NCBI RefSeq assembly: GCF_030268085.1
Contig: NZ_BSDE01000001.1
Span: 1,178,001-1,242,000 of the forward strand
Direction: 5' to 3'
Origin: Geothrix limicola
Lineage (GTDB): Bacteria; Acidobacteriota; Holophagae; Holophagales; Holophagaceae
Length of the DNA stretch: 64,000 nucleotides
The notes beneath the pieces were generated by a model that worked only from the letters and a program-made list of their open reading frames with translations, did no database searches and had not been told where the DNA came from. Every line of letters starts with the position of its first letter. Position 1 is the stretch's first letter. Both the position numbers and the translations under genes were made by a program. Positions 35,341-42,530 of this stretch are shown here, piece after piece.

Positions 35341-35580
35341 TCAGGCCTTCGCGTGCTTCTCGATGTAGGCAATCGCATCGCCCACGGTGCGGATCTTCTC
35401 CTGCTCGCTCTCGGGGATCTCGAGGCTGAAGGCCTCTTCGATCGCCATGATGATCTCGACGGTGTCGAGGCTGTCGGCACCGAGATCGTCCACGAAGTGG
35501 CTGGACTCAGAGATGGAATCTTCGGGCTTGGCCAGCTGCTCAGCAATGATCGCAATGACCTTCTTACGCACATCAGCCAT
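35341..35580 (-). CDS. acpP: acyl carrier protein
   Basis: 79 residues from ATG 35580, with GGAGGAG upstream. The acidic four-helix carrier fold is complete. The phosphopantetheine attachment Ser is in DDLGADSLDTVEIIMAIEEAF. It carries acyl chains for FabF and the other fatty-acid synthase enzymes in the cytoplasm. It is divergent from the Xer recombinase and is first in an operon with fabF. The abundant protein would benefit from the terminator-like hairpin that follows it. Confidence 0.97.
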   Translation of the reverse strand: MADVRKKVIAIIAEQLAKPEDSISESSHFVDDLGADSLDTVEIIMAIEEAFSLEIPESEQEKIRTVGDAIAYIEKHAKA

Positions 35581-35715
35581 CGGGGGCTCCTCCAAACGAA
35601 CCTGGAAACCCTACCACACCCGGGTCCGATTTTCCAAACTCCGGGTAAAGCAGGCCTCCCAAGCTGCGGAGAACAGACGGATTGCGCTGCCGCGACAGGC
35701 GTGCAGGATGGAGCC

Positions 35716-36651
35716 ATGCCCCACCCCAAGACCCTCGAAGAACCCGAGCACGGCTGGCCTCTCGGCTGGGGCGCGAGCCTGAGGGAATTCCGCACCCACC
35801 TCGCGGTCGAGCGCGGCCTTTCCGCCAACACCTCGTCGGGCTACATCTCCGACCTGAATCATCTCGCGGCCTGGGCCTGCGATCAGGACATCCCAGCGGA
35901 AGGGCTCACCCGCGATCACCTCACGCACTTCATCGTGTCGCAGCAGGCGGCCGGAAAGGCGCCGCGCAGCCTCGCGCGGATGAGTTCCAGCCTGCGCGCC
36001 TTCCTCACCTTCCTCCGGATGGAAGGCGGAGGCGGCGCGGGCCCCGAGGCCGTGGTGAAACCGCCCAGGCCGCCGCGCATCCTGCCCCGCACGCTGAGCG
36101 AAACCCACGTCGAGGCCCTGCTCGGCGCCCCGGACACCGCCACGCCGCTGGGTGTGCGGGATCGTGCCTGGCTCGAATTGATCTACGCTTCGGGCCTGCG
36201 CGTCTCCGAACTGGCGGGCCTCCCGGCCCTTTCGGTCTTCCTCGACGAGGGCTTTCTCAAGGTGACCGGCAAGGGCCGGAAGGAACGTCTCATCCCCTTC
36301 GGCGAAAGCGCCGAGCACTGGGTCCGCGCCTGGCTTGCGCTGCGCCCGGGCTTCAAGCCCAAGGGCGGCGAACTCTTCGTGGGACAGCGCGGGGAGGGTC
36401 TCACGCGCCAGCACCTCTGGCGGCTGTTGAAGGGCTACGCCCGCGCGGCAGGACTGCGCGCCGAAGCGATCAGCCCCCACGTGCTGCGGCACGCGTTCGC
36501 CACACACCTCCTGGACCACGGCGCCGACCTGCGCGCTGTCCAGGCCATGCTCGGCCACGCCGACATCAGCACGACCCAGATCTACACCCACGTCCATCAG
36601 GCGCGGCTCCGCGCCCTCTACGACCAGATGCATCCGCGGAGCGGCGGCTGA
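35716..36651 (+). CDS. tyrosine recombinase, XerC/XerD type
   Basis: 311 residues from ATG 35716 (GGATGGAG upstream). The N-terminal SAM-like core-binding domain (LREFRTHLAVERGLSANTSSGYISDLNHL) is followed by the catalytic domain. The catalytic set is complete: Arg in SGLRVSELAGL, Lys in GKGRKERLIPFG, His-Leu-x-Arg-His as HVLRHAFATHLLDHG, His in LGHADISTTQIYTHV and the nucleophile Tyr in QIYTH. Length and motifs fit the chromosome-dimer-resolving Xer enzymes that act at dif. It does not show the extra insert of integron integrases. Whether it is XerC or XerD is not settled, and no dif site was found in the window. Confidence 0.9.
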   Translation: MPHPKTLEEPEHGWPLGWGASLREFRTHLAVERGLSANTSSGYISDLNHLAAWACDQDIPAEGLTRDHLTHFIVSQQAAGKAPRSLARMSSSLRAFLTFLRMEGGGGAGPEAVVKPPRPPRILPRTLSETHVEALLGAPDTATPLGVRDRAWLELIYASGLRVSELAGLPALSVFLDEGFLKVTGKGRKERLIPFGESAEHWVRAWLALRPGFKPKGGELFVGQRGEGLTRQHLWRLLKGYARAAGLRAEAISPHVLRHAFATHLLDHGADLRAVQAMLGHADISTTQIYTHVHQARLRALYDQMHPRSGG

Positions 36652-36738
36652 GCGGGCTTTGGATCAAGGGCCCGTCTGAATTGTGCGATGGACCATCACC
36701 GCGGAATGGGTGGATGATGGGCCAGGAGCCCTACACAC

Positions 36739-37746
36739 ATGGCCGTGACCAAGACCCCCCGGAAGAAGCCTGTGACCCCCGCCGTCGAAGCGGAGAAGCC
36801 TGCGTCGAAGGCCAAGGCCGCGCCGGCCAAGAAGGCCGCACCGAAGAAGGCCGAGGCAGTGGAACCCAAGACCAAGGCCGCGCCAAAGACTCAGGCCAAG
36901 ACGAAGGCCGTCAAATCGGCGGAGGTTCCTCCGATTGCAGAGGTGGCCCCAGCGGCCCCTGCTCCTGTTACCGCCATGCCTGCACCGAAACCCGCCGAGC
37001 GGAAAGCCGGTGCGGGATCCGCTCTGCCGCCCCTCGCTGAAGCCATCCTTGCCGCCATTCGCGAAGGCCGCGCCGTCGAGTTCATCTTTTCGGATTCCGA
37101 GGCCAACGCGCCCCGCACCTTCGAGCCGCGCCACCTCACCTTCGACGCCCTCAGCCAGGCCTGGTTCGTCTGGGGCTGGGACCGCCGCTACAACGCGGAA
37201 CGGCACCATCGCGTGGACCTGCTCGCCGAAGTGAATGCCGTGGAAGGCGTGGGTCGCGCCGCCCAGGGCCCCTACCCCGATGGCACGCCCGCCAATCAGA
37301 TCGGCGGCTGGCTGGGCGGCGAACCCATCGCGGTGAAGGCGAGCCTCCTCAAGCAGTGGGTCTTCGCCGTGAAGCAGGCGCCCCCGGCCTTCCCGAACTT
37401 CAAACTGGAGGAGCAGGGCGACGGCCAGGCCCTGGTCTCGTTCACGGCCACCGACCTGCGTGCCATCGCGCGCTGGGTCATGCAGTTCGGGGACGGCATC
37501 CAGGCACTGGAACCCGCGCGCCTGGTGGATCGCATCAAGCAGGTGGGCGCCGTGTGGGCGGGACGGGAACGGCAGGCCGCCGCCCCCAGCCCCATGCCCA
37601 AGCCCGCTCCCCGGCCGGAGCCCGCGCCCGAGTCTCGGCGCCAGGACGTGCGCCCTCCCCGCGAGAACCGCCCCGAACGGGAGCGTGAGGAAGCTCCCAA
37701 GGGCAAACCCGGAAAAGTCGAAGTCATCCGCTTCGACCGCCTCTGA
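36739..37746 (+). CDS. WYL-domain protein with histone-H1-like N-terminal tail
   Basis: 335 residues. Residues 1-~95 are almost only Lys, Ala, Pro and Thr (KTPRKKPVTPAVEAEKPASK, KAAPKKAEAVEPKTKAAPKT), like the disordered tail of bacterial histone-H1 analogues, and could bind DNA non-specifically. From ~100 a WYL domain appears: RTFEPRHLTFDALSQAWFVWGWDRRYNAERHHRVDLLAEV. The WYL C-terminal extension follows (RWVMQFGDGIQALEPARLVDRI), then a Pro/Arg-rich charged tail. WYL domains sense ligands, often nucleic acids, and usually follow an HTH. Here the HTH is missing. It is monocistronic, convergent with the peptide-binding protein. Confidence 0.75.
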   Translation: MAVTKTPRKKPVTPAVEAEKPASKAKAAPAKKAAPKKAEAVEPKTKAAPKTQAKTKAVKSAEVPPIAEVAPAAPAPVTAMPAPKPAERKAGAGSALPPLAEAILAAIREGRAVEFIFSDSEANAPRTFEPRHLTFDALSQAWFVWGWDRRYNAERHHRVDLLAEVNAVEGVGRAAQGPYPDGTPANQIGGWLGGEPIAVKASLLKQWVFAVKQAPPAFPNFKLEEQGDGQALVSFTATDLRAIARWVMQFGDGIQALEPARLVDRIKQVGAVWAGRERQAAAPSPMPKPAPRPEPAPESRRQDVRPPRENRPEREREEAPKGKPGKVEVIRFDRL

Positions 37747-37752
37747 TCGATT

Positions 37753-39321
37753 TCAGGGGTTGAGCCGCCAGCCGCGCCGTCCCGGCCAGAACCCATAGCT
37801 CTGGCCGAGGCGATTGAAATCGACACCCTGCAGACGCCGGTGGATCAGCACCCTCGCCTGCATGTAGTCGATCGGAATGATCGGTTTGTCGCGATAGATC
37901 AAGGCGGAGATCTGAAGGTAGATCCGCTTGCGGGCCGCCTGATCGAGGGTATGCCGGCCGGCGTCGAAGAGGCGGTCCATCTCCGGATTCAGGTAGCTGC
38001 TCACGTTGGCCTTCGTCAGGTAGCCCTCCCGCGTGAACAGGGGGCTGTCCACATCCGGGTCCAGGGCCAGGAACCAGCCGTAGCTCCAGATGTCTCCCAC
38101 GTGATCCGACGCCTTGGCGGAGACGTCTGGAAACGAAACCGTCCGGACCTCGATCTTCACCCCGGCCTTGGCCGCCTGGATGGCCAGCAGCTTGGCCACG
38201 CTCTGGTTGGTCGAAGGCGCCGGCTCGTAGGCCACCAGGCTCAGGGACCTCCCCTTGGCGTCGCGGCGGATCCCGTCGGGCCCCAGCTTCCATCCGGCGG
38301 AATCCAGGATCGCGATGGCCCGACTCACCTGGGGGAGCGCGCGCGGCTCGGGGTCGTAGGCCCAGCTTTCCGGCGGCCAGAAGCTGGTGGCGAGGCGGGT
38401 GGGGAAGAACCTCTGGGCGCGGGCCATGTCCTTCCACGGCACCAGCTCGGAGATGGCCTGCCGCAGGGCCAGGTCCCCCAGCAAACTGCGCTTCGGATCA
38501 CAGTTCAGGAAGAAGGCTTCGAAGGAGGCCAGGGGCACCGACACGGCCCGCACCGTTCCCGCGCCCTGCGCCCCCTTGTGCACCAGGTAGTAGCGCAGTC
38601 CGCCCACCCGGGTGAAGTGGAGCCGCTCCTTCTCAAATTCGGGAACGACCGAGGTGCCGGCCGGGGGAACCACCAGCTCGAAGGAGAAAGCGCTGCCCGG
38701 GTGCGCGCCGCGATAGCCCGGCCAGCGCTCCATCAGCGCGTGGGTCGTGGATCCGACGCCGACGATGCGGTACGGACCGGACCCCACGGGGCGGAAATTC
38801 ACCGGGTCTTCCATCGGCTTGGCACCCACCTGGTAGTGGTGCCGGGGAACCGGGATGAAGTTGTAGAGGTCCGACAACAGGGTGCCGCGGGGCCTGCGGA
38901 GCTTGATCCTGACGGTGAGAGGGCCTTCCGCCGTCAGGTTGTCGAAGCTGACCAGACCTCCCGCCGTGTCTGCGATCTGCCGGACCCGGGGCAGCCGGAG
39001 GGCGTTCCAGGTGAAGACAAGGTCTTCGGCTTCGATGGGACTTCCGTCGTGCCAGGTCATACCCGGCCGCAGCTTCAACACCACCTCCCGGCCACCCTGG
39101 AGGATGGTCCAGGATTCCAGCAGCTGCGGAATGAAATCGCCCTTAGCGTCCAGGGTCACCAGGCGATCGAAAAGCAGGTCCACCGCTTCGCTATCCGTGT
39201 CCTGGGACAGAAGCAGGGGATTCAGGGTGGTCCACTCCCCCATGCCCACCCGAATCCGGTCCTCAGCCGCCCAGGATCCCGAGATCAGGGTGAAGGAGAG
39301 GAGAAGGGCGCGCCAGGACAT
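37753..39321 (-). CDS. solute-binding protein, family 5 (peptide type)
   Basis: 522 residues with a signal peptide (MSWRALLLSFTLISGSWA). TTLNPLLLSQDTDSEAVDLLFDRLVTLDAKGDFIPQLLESW and LRPGMTWHDGSPIEAEDLVFTWNAL are the family signature. NFRPVGSGPYRIVGV and LDPDVDSPLFTREGYLTKANVSSYLNPEMDRL follow the fold to the end. It would bind peptides or similar solutes in the periplasm for an ABC importer. No permease or ATPase gene is near, so it is an orphan receptor or works with a transporter encoded elsewhere. There is no lipobox. Confidence 0.88.
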   Translation of the reverse strand: MSWRALLLSFTLISGSWAAEDRIRVGMGEWTTLNPLLLSQDTDSEAVDLLFDRLVTLDAKGDFIPQLLESWTILQGGREVVLKLRPGMTWHDGSPIEAEDLVFTWNALRLPRVRQIADTAGGLVSFDNLTAEGPLTVRIKLRRPRGTLLSDLYNFIPVPRHHYQVGAKPMEDPVNFRPVGSGPYRIVGVGSTTHALMERWPGYRGAHPGSAFSFELVVPPAGTSVVPEFEKERLHFTRVGGLRYYLVHKGAQGAGTVRAVSVPLASFEAFFLNCDPKRSLLGDLALRQAISELVPWKDMARAQRFFPTRLATSFWPPESWAYDPEPRALPQVSRAIAILDSAGWKLGPDGIRRDAKGRSLSLVAYEPAPSTNQSVAKLLAIQAAKAGVKIEVRTVSFPDVSAKASDHVGDIWSYGWFLALDPDVDSPLFTREGYLTKANVSSYLNPEMDRLFDAGRHTLDQAARKRIYLQISALIYRDKPIIPIDYMQARVLIHRRLQGVDFNRLGQSYGFWPGRRGWRLNP

Positions 39322-39364
39322 GGTGCTCCCTTCATCGGCAGGCCCGGGGCCCGCCTGAGTACCG

Positions 39365-39958
39365 TCAGAAGTCCTGGGCCTTGGCGGCCGACTCCACCAG
39401 CCTCACCAGGGCCTCCGCCATGCGTTCGCCTTCCCGCGGCGGCGTCTCCACCACCGAACCTTCCAGCTTGTGGCGCCCGCCGGGCCCTGTGCTGAAGAGG
39501 TAGAAAGTCGGCACGCGGGCCACCACCTGGGGCGCGCAGCCCTTGGGCCAGAGCGCCGCATCCAGGGCCTTGTCGTGGTTGACCCCCAGGTAGTGCACCT
39601 CGATGAAGGGGTTGGGCTCCGCATCGAGAGCCATCAGCTCAGGCAGCTGGCGGTGACTGTCGCCGCACCAGGAGCCGAACACGGCCACCAGCGTGAACGG
39701 CCGTTTCACGGCCTTCCATCGCGCCCGCAGCCCGGGAGCCAGCCGTATCTTGGCCAGGTTGTCTCGAAAGACGGCGCGGTGGGCCAGGATGGCCTCGGCC
39801 GTCGCCGAACCCAACAACAAAGGGTGTCTTTCCGAAGCCGGGGCTGAAGGTTCCATGGGGAGCTTTCGAGAGGAAGCAGGCGAACCAGCCGGGGTTCCCT
39901 GGGCCAGCAGGGTCGCGATGCCGAAGACATGAAGGAGGGCCTGCATGGAGATCTCCAT
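39365..39958 (-). CDS. secreted thioredoxin-like protein (CGDS active site)
   Basis: 197 residues from ATG 39958, or 193 from the in-frame ATG at 39946. The N-terminus is a signal-like segment (MQALLHVFGIATLLAQG). The thioredoxin fold is seen in FTLVAVFGSWCGDSHRQLPELMAL, then FIEVHYLGVNHDKALD and RVPTFYLFSTGPGGRHKLEG with the cis-Pro (VPT). The active site is Cys-Gly-Asp-Ser, so the resolving Cys of CxxC is missing. Such single-Cys forms bind or relay thiols and cannot act as ordinary disulphide reductases. Its start codon lies inside an 18-bp perfect palindrome. No partner is evident. Confidence 0.72.
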   Translation of the reverse strand: MEISMQALLHVFGIATLLAQGTPAGSPASSRKLPMEPSAPASERHPLLLGSATAEAILAHRAVFRDNLAKIRLAPGLRARWKAVKRPFTLVAVFGSWCGDSHRQLPELMALDAEPNPFIEVHYLGVNHDKALDAALWPKGCAPQVVARVPTFYLFSTGPGGRHKLEGSVVETPPREGERMAEALVRLVESAAKAQDF

Positions 39959-39960
39959 GC
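39943..39960. promoter_or_regulatory. 18-bp perfect palindrome over a start codon
   Basis: GCATGGAGA/TCTCCATGC is a perfect 18-bp palindrome, including both in-frame ATG codons of the thioredoxin-like gene. It could be an operator or a translation-blocking hairpin. It may also be chance. No second copy was noticed in the window. Confidence 0.3.
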
Positions 39961-40037
39961 CAGAGTCTAGGGTCGGTTTCCCGTTGGCGGTACCTCAGGT
40001 TCGCGCATCGAGGACCCCAGCCCCGATCCAGGGAGCG

Positions 40038-40457
40038 CTACCTATCTTTCGGCAGGCCTGCGCCCGACCTCCCCGCCGCAGCGTGAGCCTTCATCTGGGC
40101 CTTGCCCGCCTTCCACCGCGCGGTGTGCTCGGGGGCCATGGTCCTGGCCCATTCCAGGGACCATCCGCCGAAAGGTTCGAGGAGCTGGTAGAGCTCCCGC
40201 CCCAGGTCGGTCAGCAGGTAGCCCTCCCCCTCGTGCACGACGAGACGCGCCTCCCGCAGATCCTTCAGCCGACTGTTCAGGATGGCCGGAGAGATGGATT
40301 CGCAGGCGGCCTGGAGCGCGCGGAACGTGGCCGGTCCCCGGCTGAGTTGCCAGAGAATGCCCATGGCCCACCGCCTTCCCAGAAGGTCGAAGAGGGCCAT
40401 GATCGGCGCTCCCGACTGGGACCCACGAACGGGTTGACCTGGAATGGGAATGGACAT
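40038..40457 (-). CDS. HxlR-family transcriptional regulator
   Basis: 139 residues, the family length. The winged helix matches HxlR: FDLLGRRWAMGILWQLSRGPATFRALQAACESISPAILNSRLKDLREARLVVHEGEGYLLTDLGRELYQLLEPFGGWSLEWA. These regulators often answer to electrophiles or oxidants through a Cys; here one is in the recognition region (ACESIS). It lies downstream of a tautomerase gene on the same strand, 107 bp away. An AT-rich dyad upstream of that gene is a candidate operator. The C-terminal extension is Ala- and Lys-rich. Confidence 0.88.
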   Translation of the reverse strand: MSIPIPGQPVRGSQSGAPIMALFDLLGRRWAMGILWQLSRGPATFRALQAACESISPAILNSRLKDLREARLVVHEGEGYLLTDLGRELYQLLEPFGGWSLEWARTMAPEHTARWKAGKAQMKAHAAAGRSGAGLPKDR

Positions 40458-40564
40458 GAAGGCTCAGGAAGGGATGGGATCCGGGGCGGGCTCGGCAGCC
40501 GCGGCTGCGGCGCGGCCAGATTGAATCTAGCAGCGCCGCAGGATCGAAGGAACGACGGGGCCGA

Positions 40565-40765
40565 TCAGGCGGGCTGGGCGGCCCGCAGTTCCTTCAAGGT
40601 GCGCCCCCCGCTGCCGATGGCCTCATCGGACAGTTCATTCACCAGGACGATGAACGAAGCTTCCGGAAGCCGGGTGGCCTCGGCAGCTGAGCGCGTGAGG
40701 GCCGTGATCAGGGATTTCTTCACCTCGCTGGAGGTGGATTGCATGGCGATGGTGATGACGGGCAT
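40565..40765 (-). CDS. 4-oxalocrotonate-tautomerase-family protein
   Basis: 66 residues from ATG 40765, with GGAGAG upstream; this start puts Pro directly after Met, and Pro-1 is the catalytic base of the family. The rest (ITIAMQSTSSEVKKSLITALTRSAAEATRLPEASFIVLVNELSDEAIGSGG) fits the short beta-alpha-beta monomer that assembles into hexamers. The family tautomerises enol/keto acids in aromatic degradation or acts on other small substrates. The substrate is unknown. Its neighbour is an HxlR regulator, a common pairing for electrophile or aromatic responses. Confidence 0.8.
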   Translation of the reverse strand: MPVITIAMQSTSSEVKKSLITALTRSAAEATRLPEASFIVLVNELSDEAIGSGGRTLKELRAAQPA

Positions 40766-40843
40766 GGTTCTCTCCGGGTTGGAACGCCGCATTCCGCTGG
40801 CTGGCCGGGCCGGTGGAAGGGCGAGGGTGGATCAGATCAGCGC

Positions 40844-40878
40844 GCTTCAAAATAAATAGCAGCTATGAATTCTGAAGC
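40844..40878. promoter_or_regulatory. 35-bp AT-rich dyad, candidate operator
   Basis: The sequence is symmetric about A-40861: 14 of 17 positions in each arm pair, with ATAGC-A-GCTAT at the centre and GCTTCA/TGAAGC at the ends. It is much more AT-rich than the surroundings. It lies 79-113 bp upstream of the tautomerase start and about 160 bp upstream of the Rrf2 gene. An HxlR dimer site is a reasonable guess, because the HxlR gene is next in the tautomerase operon. Confidence 0.4.
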
Positions 40879-40989
40879 AAGCCTTTCGAGCGATTTTTTT
40901 GGTCCGAATGGCAGGATTGCCCGCTGGTTCCGGACTGCGCGGATCGCGGAGCGCCAAGGTTTGAATGCCATCCCAGGCCCTCTCATAAA

Positions 40990-41019
40990 CTTGACTCATT
41001 CACTCAAGAATACTAGGAT
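40990..41019 (+). promoter_or_regulatory. possible promoter with overlapping inverted repeat, Rrf2 gene
   Basis: TTGACT (40991-40996) is separated by 17 bp from TAGGAT (41014-41019), a passable sigma-70 pair. The -35 box lies in the inverted repeat CTTGACTCA/TCACTCAAG, 40990-41008 (7 of 9 positions pair). Binding by the Rrf2 protein itself would give autoregulation. This assignment argues for the GTG start at 41039 over ATG 41019. Confidence 0.35.
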
Positions 41020-41038
41020 GGAATCTGGAGAACCATCT

Positions 41039-41545
41039 GTGAAGATCTCGGCCCGAGGCAGGTACAGCATGCAGGCCCTGTTCGACCTGGCCCACCACAG
41101 CCACGGCCAGCCGGTCCCCCTGCACGTCATCGCCGAGCGTCAGAAGCTCTCCCTGCCCTTCCTCGAACAGATCTTCAACAAGCTCAAGAAGGCCGGTGTC
41201 GTCGCCAGCGTGCGAGGGCCCAAGGGCGGCTACATCCTCACGCGGCCCTGCAACCAGGTAAGCGTGGGTGAGGTGCTGCGCCTCACGGACAGCAGCTTCT
41301 ACGCCGTGGCCAAGGAAGATCCCAAGACCGCCAACAAGGTCCTGATGGCCGACGAGCGCATGAGCCGCCTGCTCTGGAACCGGCTCTCCGACCACATCTC
41401 CGCGTTCATGGAGAAGGTAACCTTCGCCGACCTCTGCTCCGAGACCGGCAGCAACAGCTGCCCCGACTGCACCTGCCCCGAGTACGTGAAGGATGTCCAA
41501 GGACAGCTGGTACGGGGCGAGCGCAAAGCCTGCGGCCTCGTGTGA
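41039..41545 (+). CDS. Rrf2-family regulator with C-terminal Cys cluster
   Basis: 168 residues from GTG 41039 (TGGAGA upstream); ATG 41019 is in frame but overlaps a possible -10 box. The Rrf2 winged helix is typical: ISARGRYSMQALFDLAHHSHGQPVPLHVIAERQKLSLPFLEQIFNKLKKAGVVASVRGPKGGYIL. The family binds Fe-S clusters through three Cys. Here the Cys are further along and more numerous: DLCSETGSNSCPDCTCPEY and a last AC. It shares a GTGA overlap with ttcA, so regulator and Fe-S tRNA-thiolase are translated together. Sensing Fe-S or thiol state is likely but unproved. Confidence 0.85.
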   Translation: MKISARGRYSMQALFDLAHHSHGQPVPLHVIAERQKLSLPFLEQIFNKLKKAGVVASVRGPKGGYILTRPCNQVSVGEVLRLTDSSFYAVAKEDPKTANKVLMADERMSRLLWNRLSDHISAFMEKVTFADLCSETGSNSCPDCTCPEYVKDVQGQLVRGERKACGLV

Positions 41546-42393
41546 GCAATCCCTGCGCCCTGCCCAGCCTGGCCCTGCCGCCCAGCGAGGCTGATCTCGC
41601 GACCCTGCCCAAGCTTGAACGCAGGATCGCCCGGCGCGTGGGCGAGACCAATGCCGCCTACAAGCTCGTGGAAGCGGGCGACCGCATCCTTGTAGCCGTG
41701 AGCGGCGGCAAGGATTCCTGGGCCCTGCTGGACGTGCTGGAGCGCCTGCGCAAGCGCGCGCCGGTGAGCTTTCAGGTCGAAGCCGTCACGGTGGATCCGG
41801 GCTTCCCCCAGTTCAACCCCGATCCCATCGCCGAAGTCTGCGAGCGGATGGGCGTACCCCATCACATCATCCCCGCCCCCATCGACAAAATGGTGCGCAC
41901 CAAGCCCGAAGAGCTGCCCTGCATCATCTGCTCGCGGCTGCGGCGCGGCGTGCTCTACTCCTTCGCCAAGCAGCACGGCTACACCAAGATCGCCCTGGGA
42001 CACCACCTAGACGATCTCATCGAGACCCTGCTCATCAACCTGTTCTTCGAAGGCCGCCTCAGCACCATGCCCCTGCGTCTGGTGAGCGACGACGGCGCCA
42101 ACACCGTCATCCGCCCCCTGGGCACCTGCGAAGAAAAGGATCTGCAGCGCTACGCCTGGCTGCGCGGATTTCCCATCGTGCCTTGCGGCTGCCCGCTCTG
42201 CGGCTGCTCCAGCCTGGAAAGCCGGCGCAAGCAGGTGAAGGAGATGATCGCCTCGATGGAAACGAGCATCCCCCGCCTGAAGGCCTCCATGCTCGGCGCC
42301 ATGGGCAACGTGAAGCTGAGCCACCTGCTGGATCTGAACCTCGGTGCCCTCAGCGCCAAGGGCGTGGACGAGGCCGTGGAGCGACTAGGCTGA
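41542..42393 (+). CDS. ttcA: tRNA 2-thiocytidine biosynthesis protein TtcA
   Basis: 283 residues. GTG 41542 overlaps the upstream stop (GTGA). The PP-loop ATP site is VAVSGGKDSWALLDVLE. Two Cys motifs follow, LPCIICSRLRRG and PCGCPLCGC, which hold the 4Fe-4S cluster, and ALGHHLDDLIETLLINLFFEGRL is the second family block. TtcA thiolates cytidine-32 of certain tRNAs, taking sulphur from a cysteine desulfurase. Its coupling to an Rrf2 regulator suggests Fe-S-dependent control. The gene ends 14 bp before a palindromic repeat. Confidence 0.9.
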   Translation: MSNPCALPSLALPPSEADLATLPKLERRIARRVGETNAAYKLVEAGDRILVAVSGGKDSWALLDVLERLRKRAPVSFQVEAVTVDPGFPQFNPDPIAEVCERMGVPHHIIPAPIDKMVRTKPEELPCIICSRLRRGVLYSFAKQHGYTKIALGHHLDDLIETLLINLFFEGRLSTMPLRLVSDDGANTVIRPLGTCEEKDLQRYAWLRGFPIVPCGCPLCGCSSLESRRKQVKEMIASMETSIPRLKASMLGAMGNVKLSHLLDLNLGALSAKGVDEAVERLG

Positions 42394-42406
42394 GCTGATT
42401 CAGGCC

Positions 42407-42530
42407 AAGGAATTGGAAGGAAGCGGAGGAGAGCGGAGTGGCGGAGGAAAGCTGAGAAAAGAGAAACTTCCATTTCAGTTCTCCGCTTTCCTCAGCGCCT
42501 CCGCTCTCCTCCGCTTATCTCATTCCTTTT
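42407..42530. repeat. palindromic repeat, GCGGAGGA family, copy 1
   Basis: The left arm (42407-42456) has AAGGAATTGG, then GAAGCGGAGGAGAGCGGAG and GGCGGAGGAAAGCTGAG. The right arm (42475-42530) is the inverted near-copy, CTCCGCTTTCCTCAGCGCC then CTCCGCTCTCCTCCGCTT and CATTCCTTT. It can fold into a hairpin of about 50 bp and fills the gap between ttcA and rlmI, whose stop codon shares its last bases. Copy 2 is at 53994. Confidence 0.8.

Noticed and set aside
35716-36651. Integron integrase that could act on the attC-like element
   Set aside because: The protein has the length and motifs of a Xer recombinase and no sign of the extra helix found in integron integrases.
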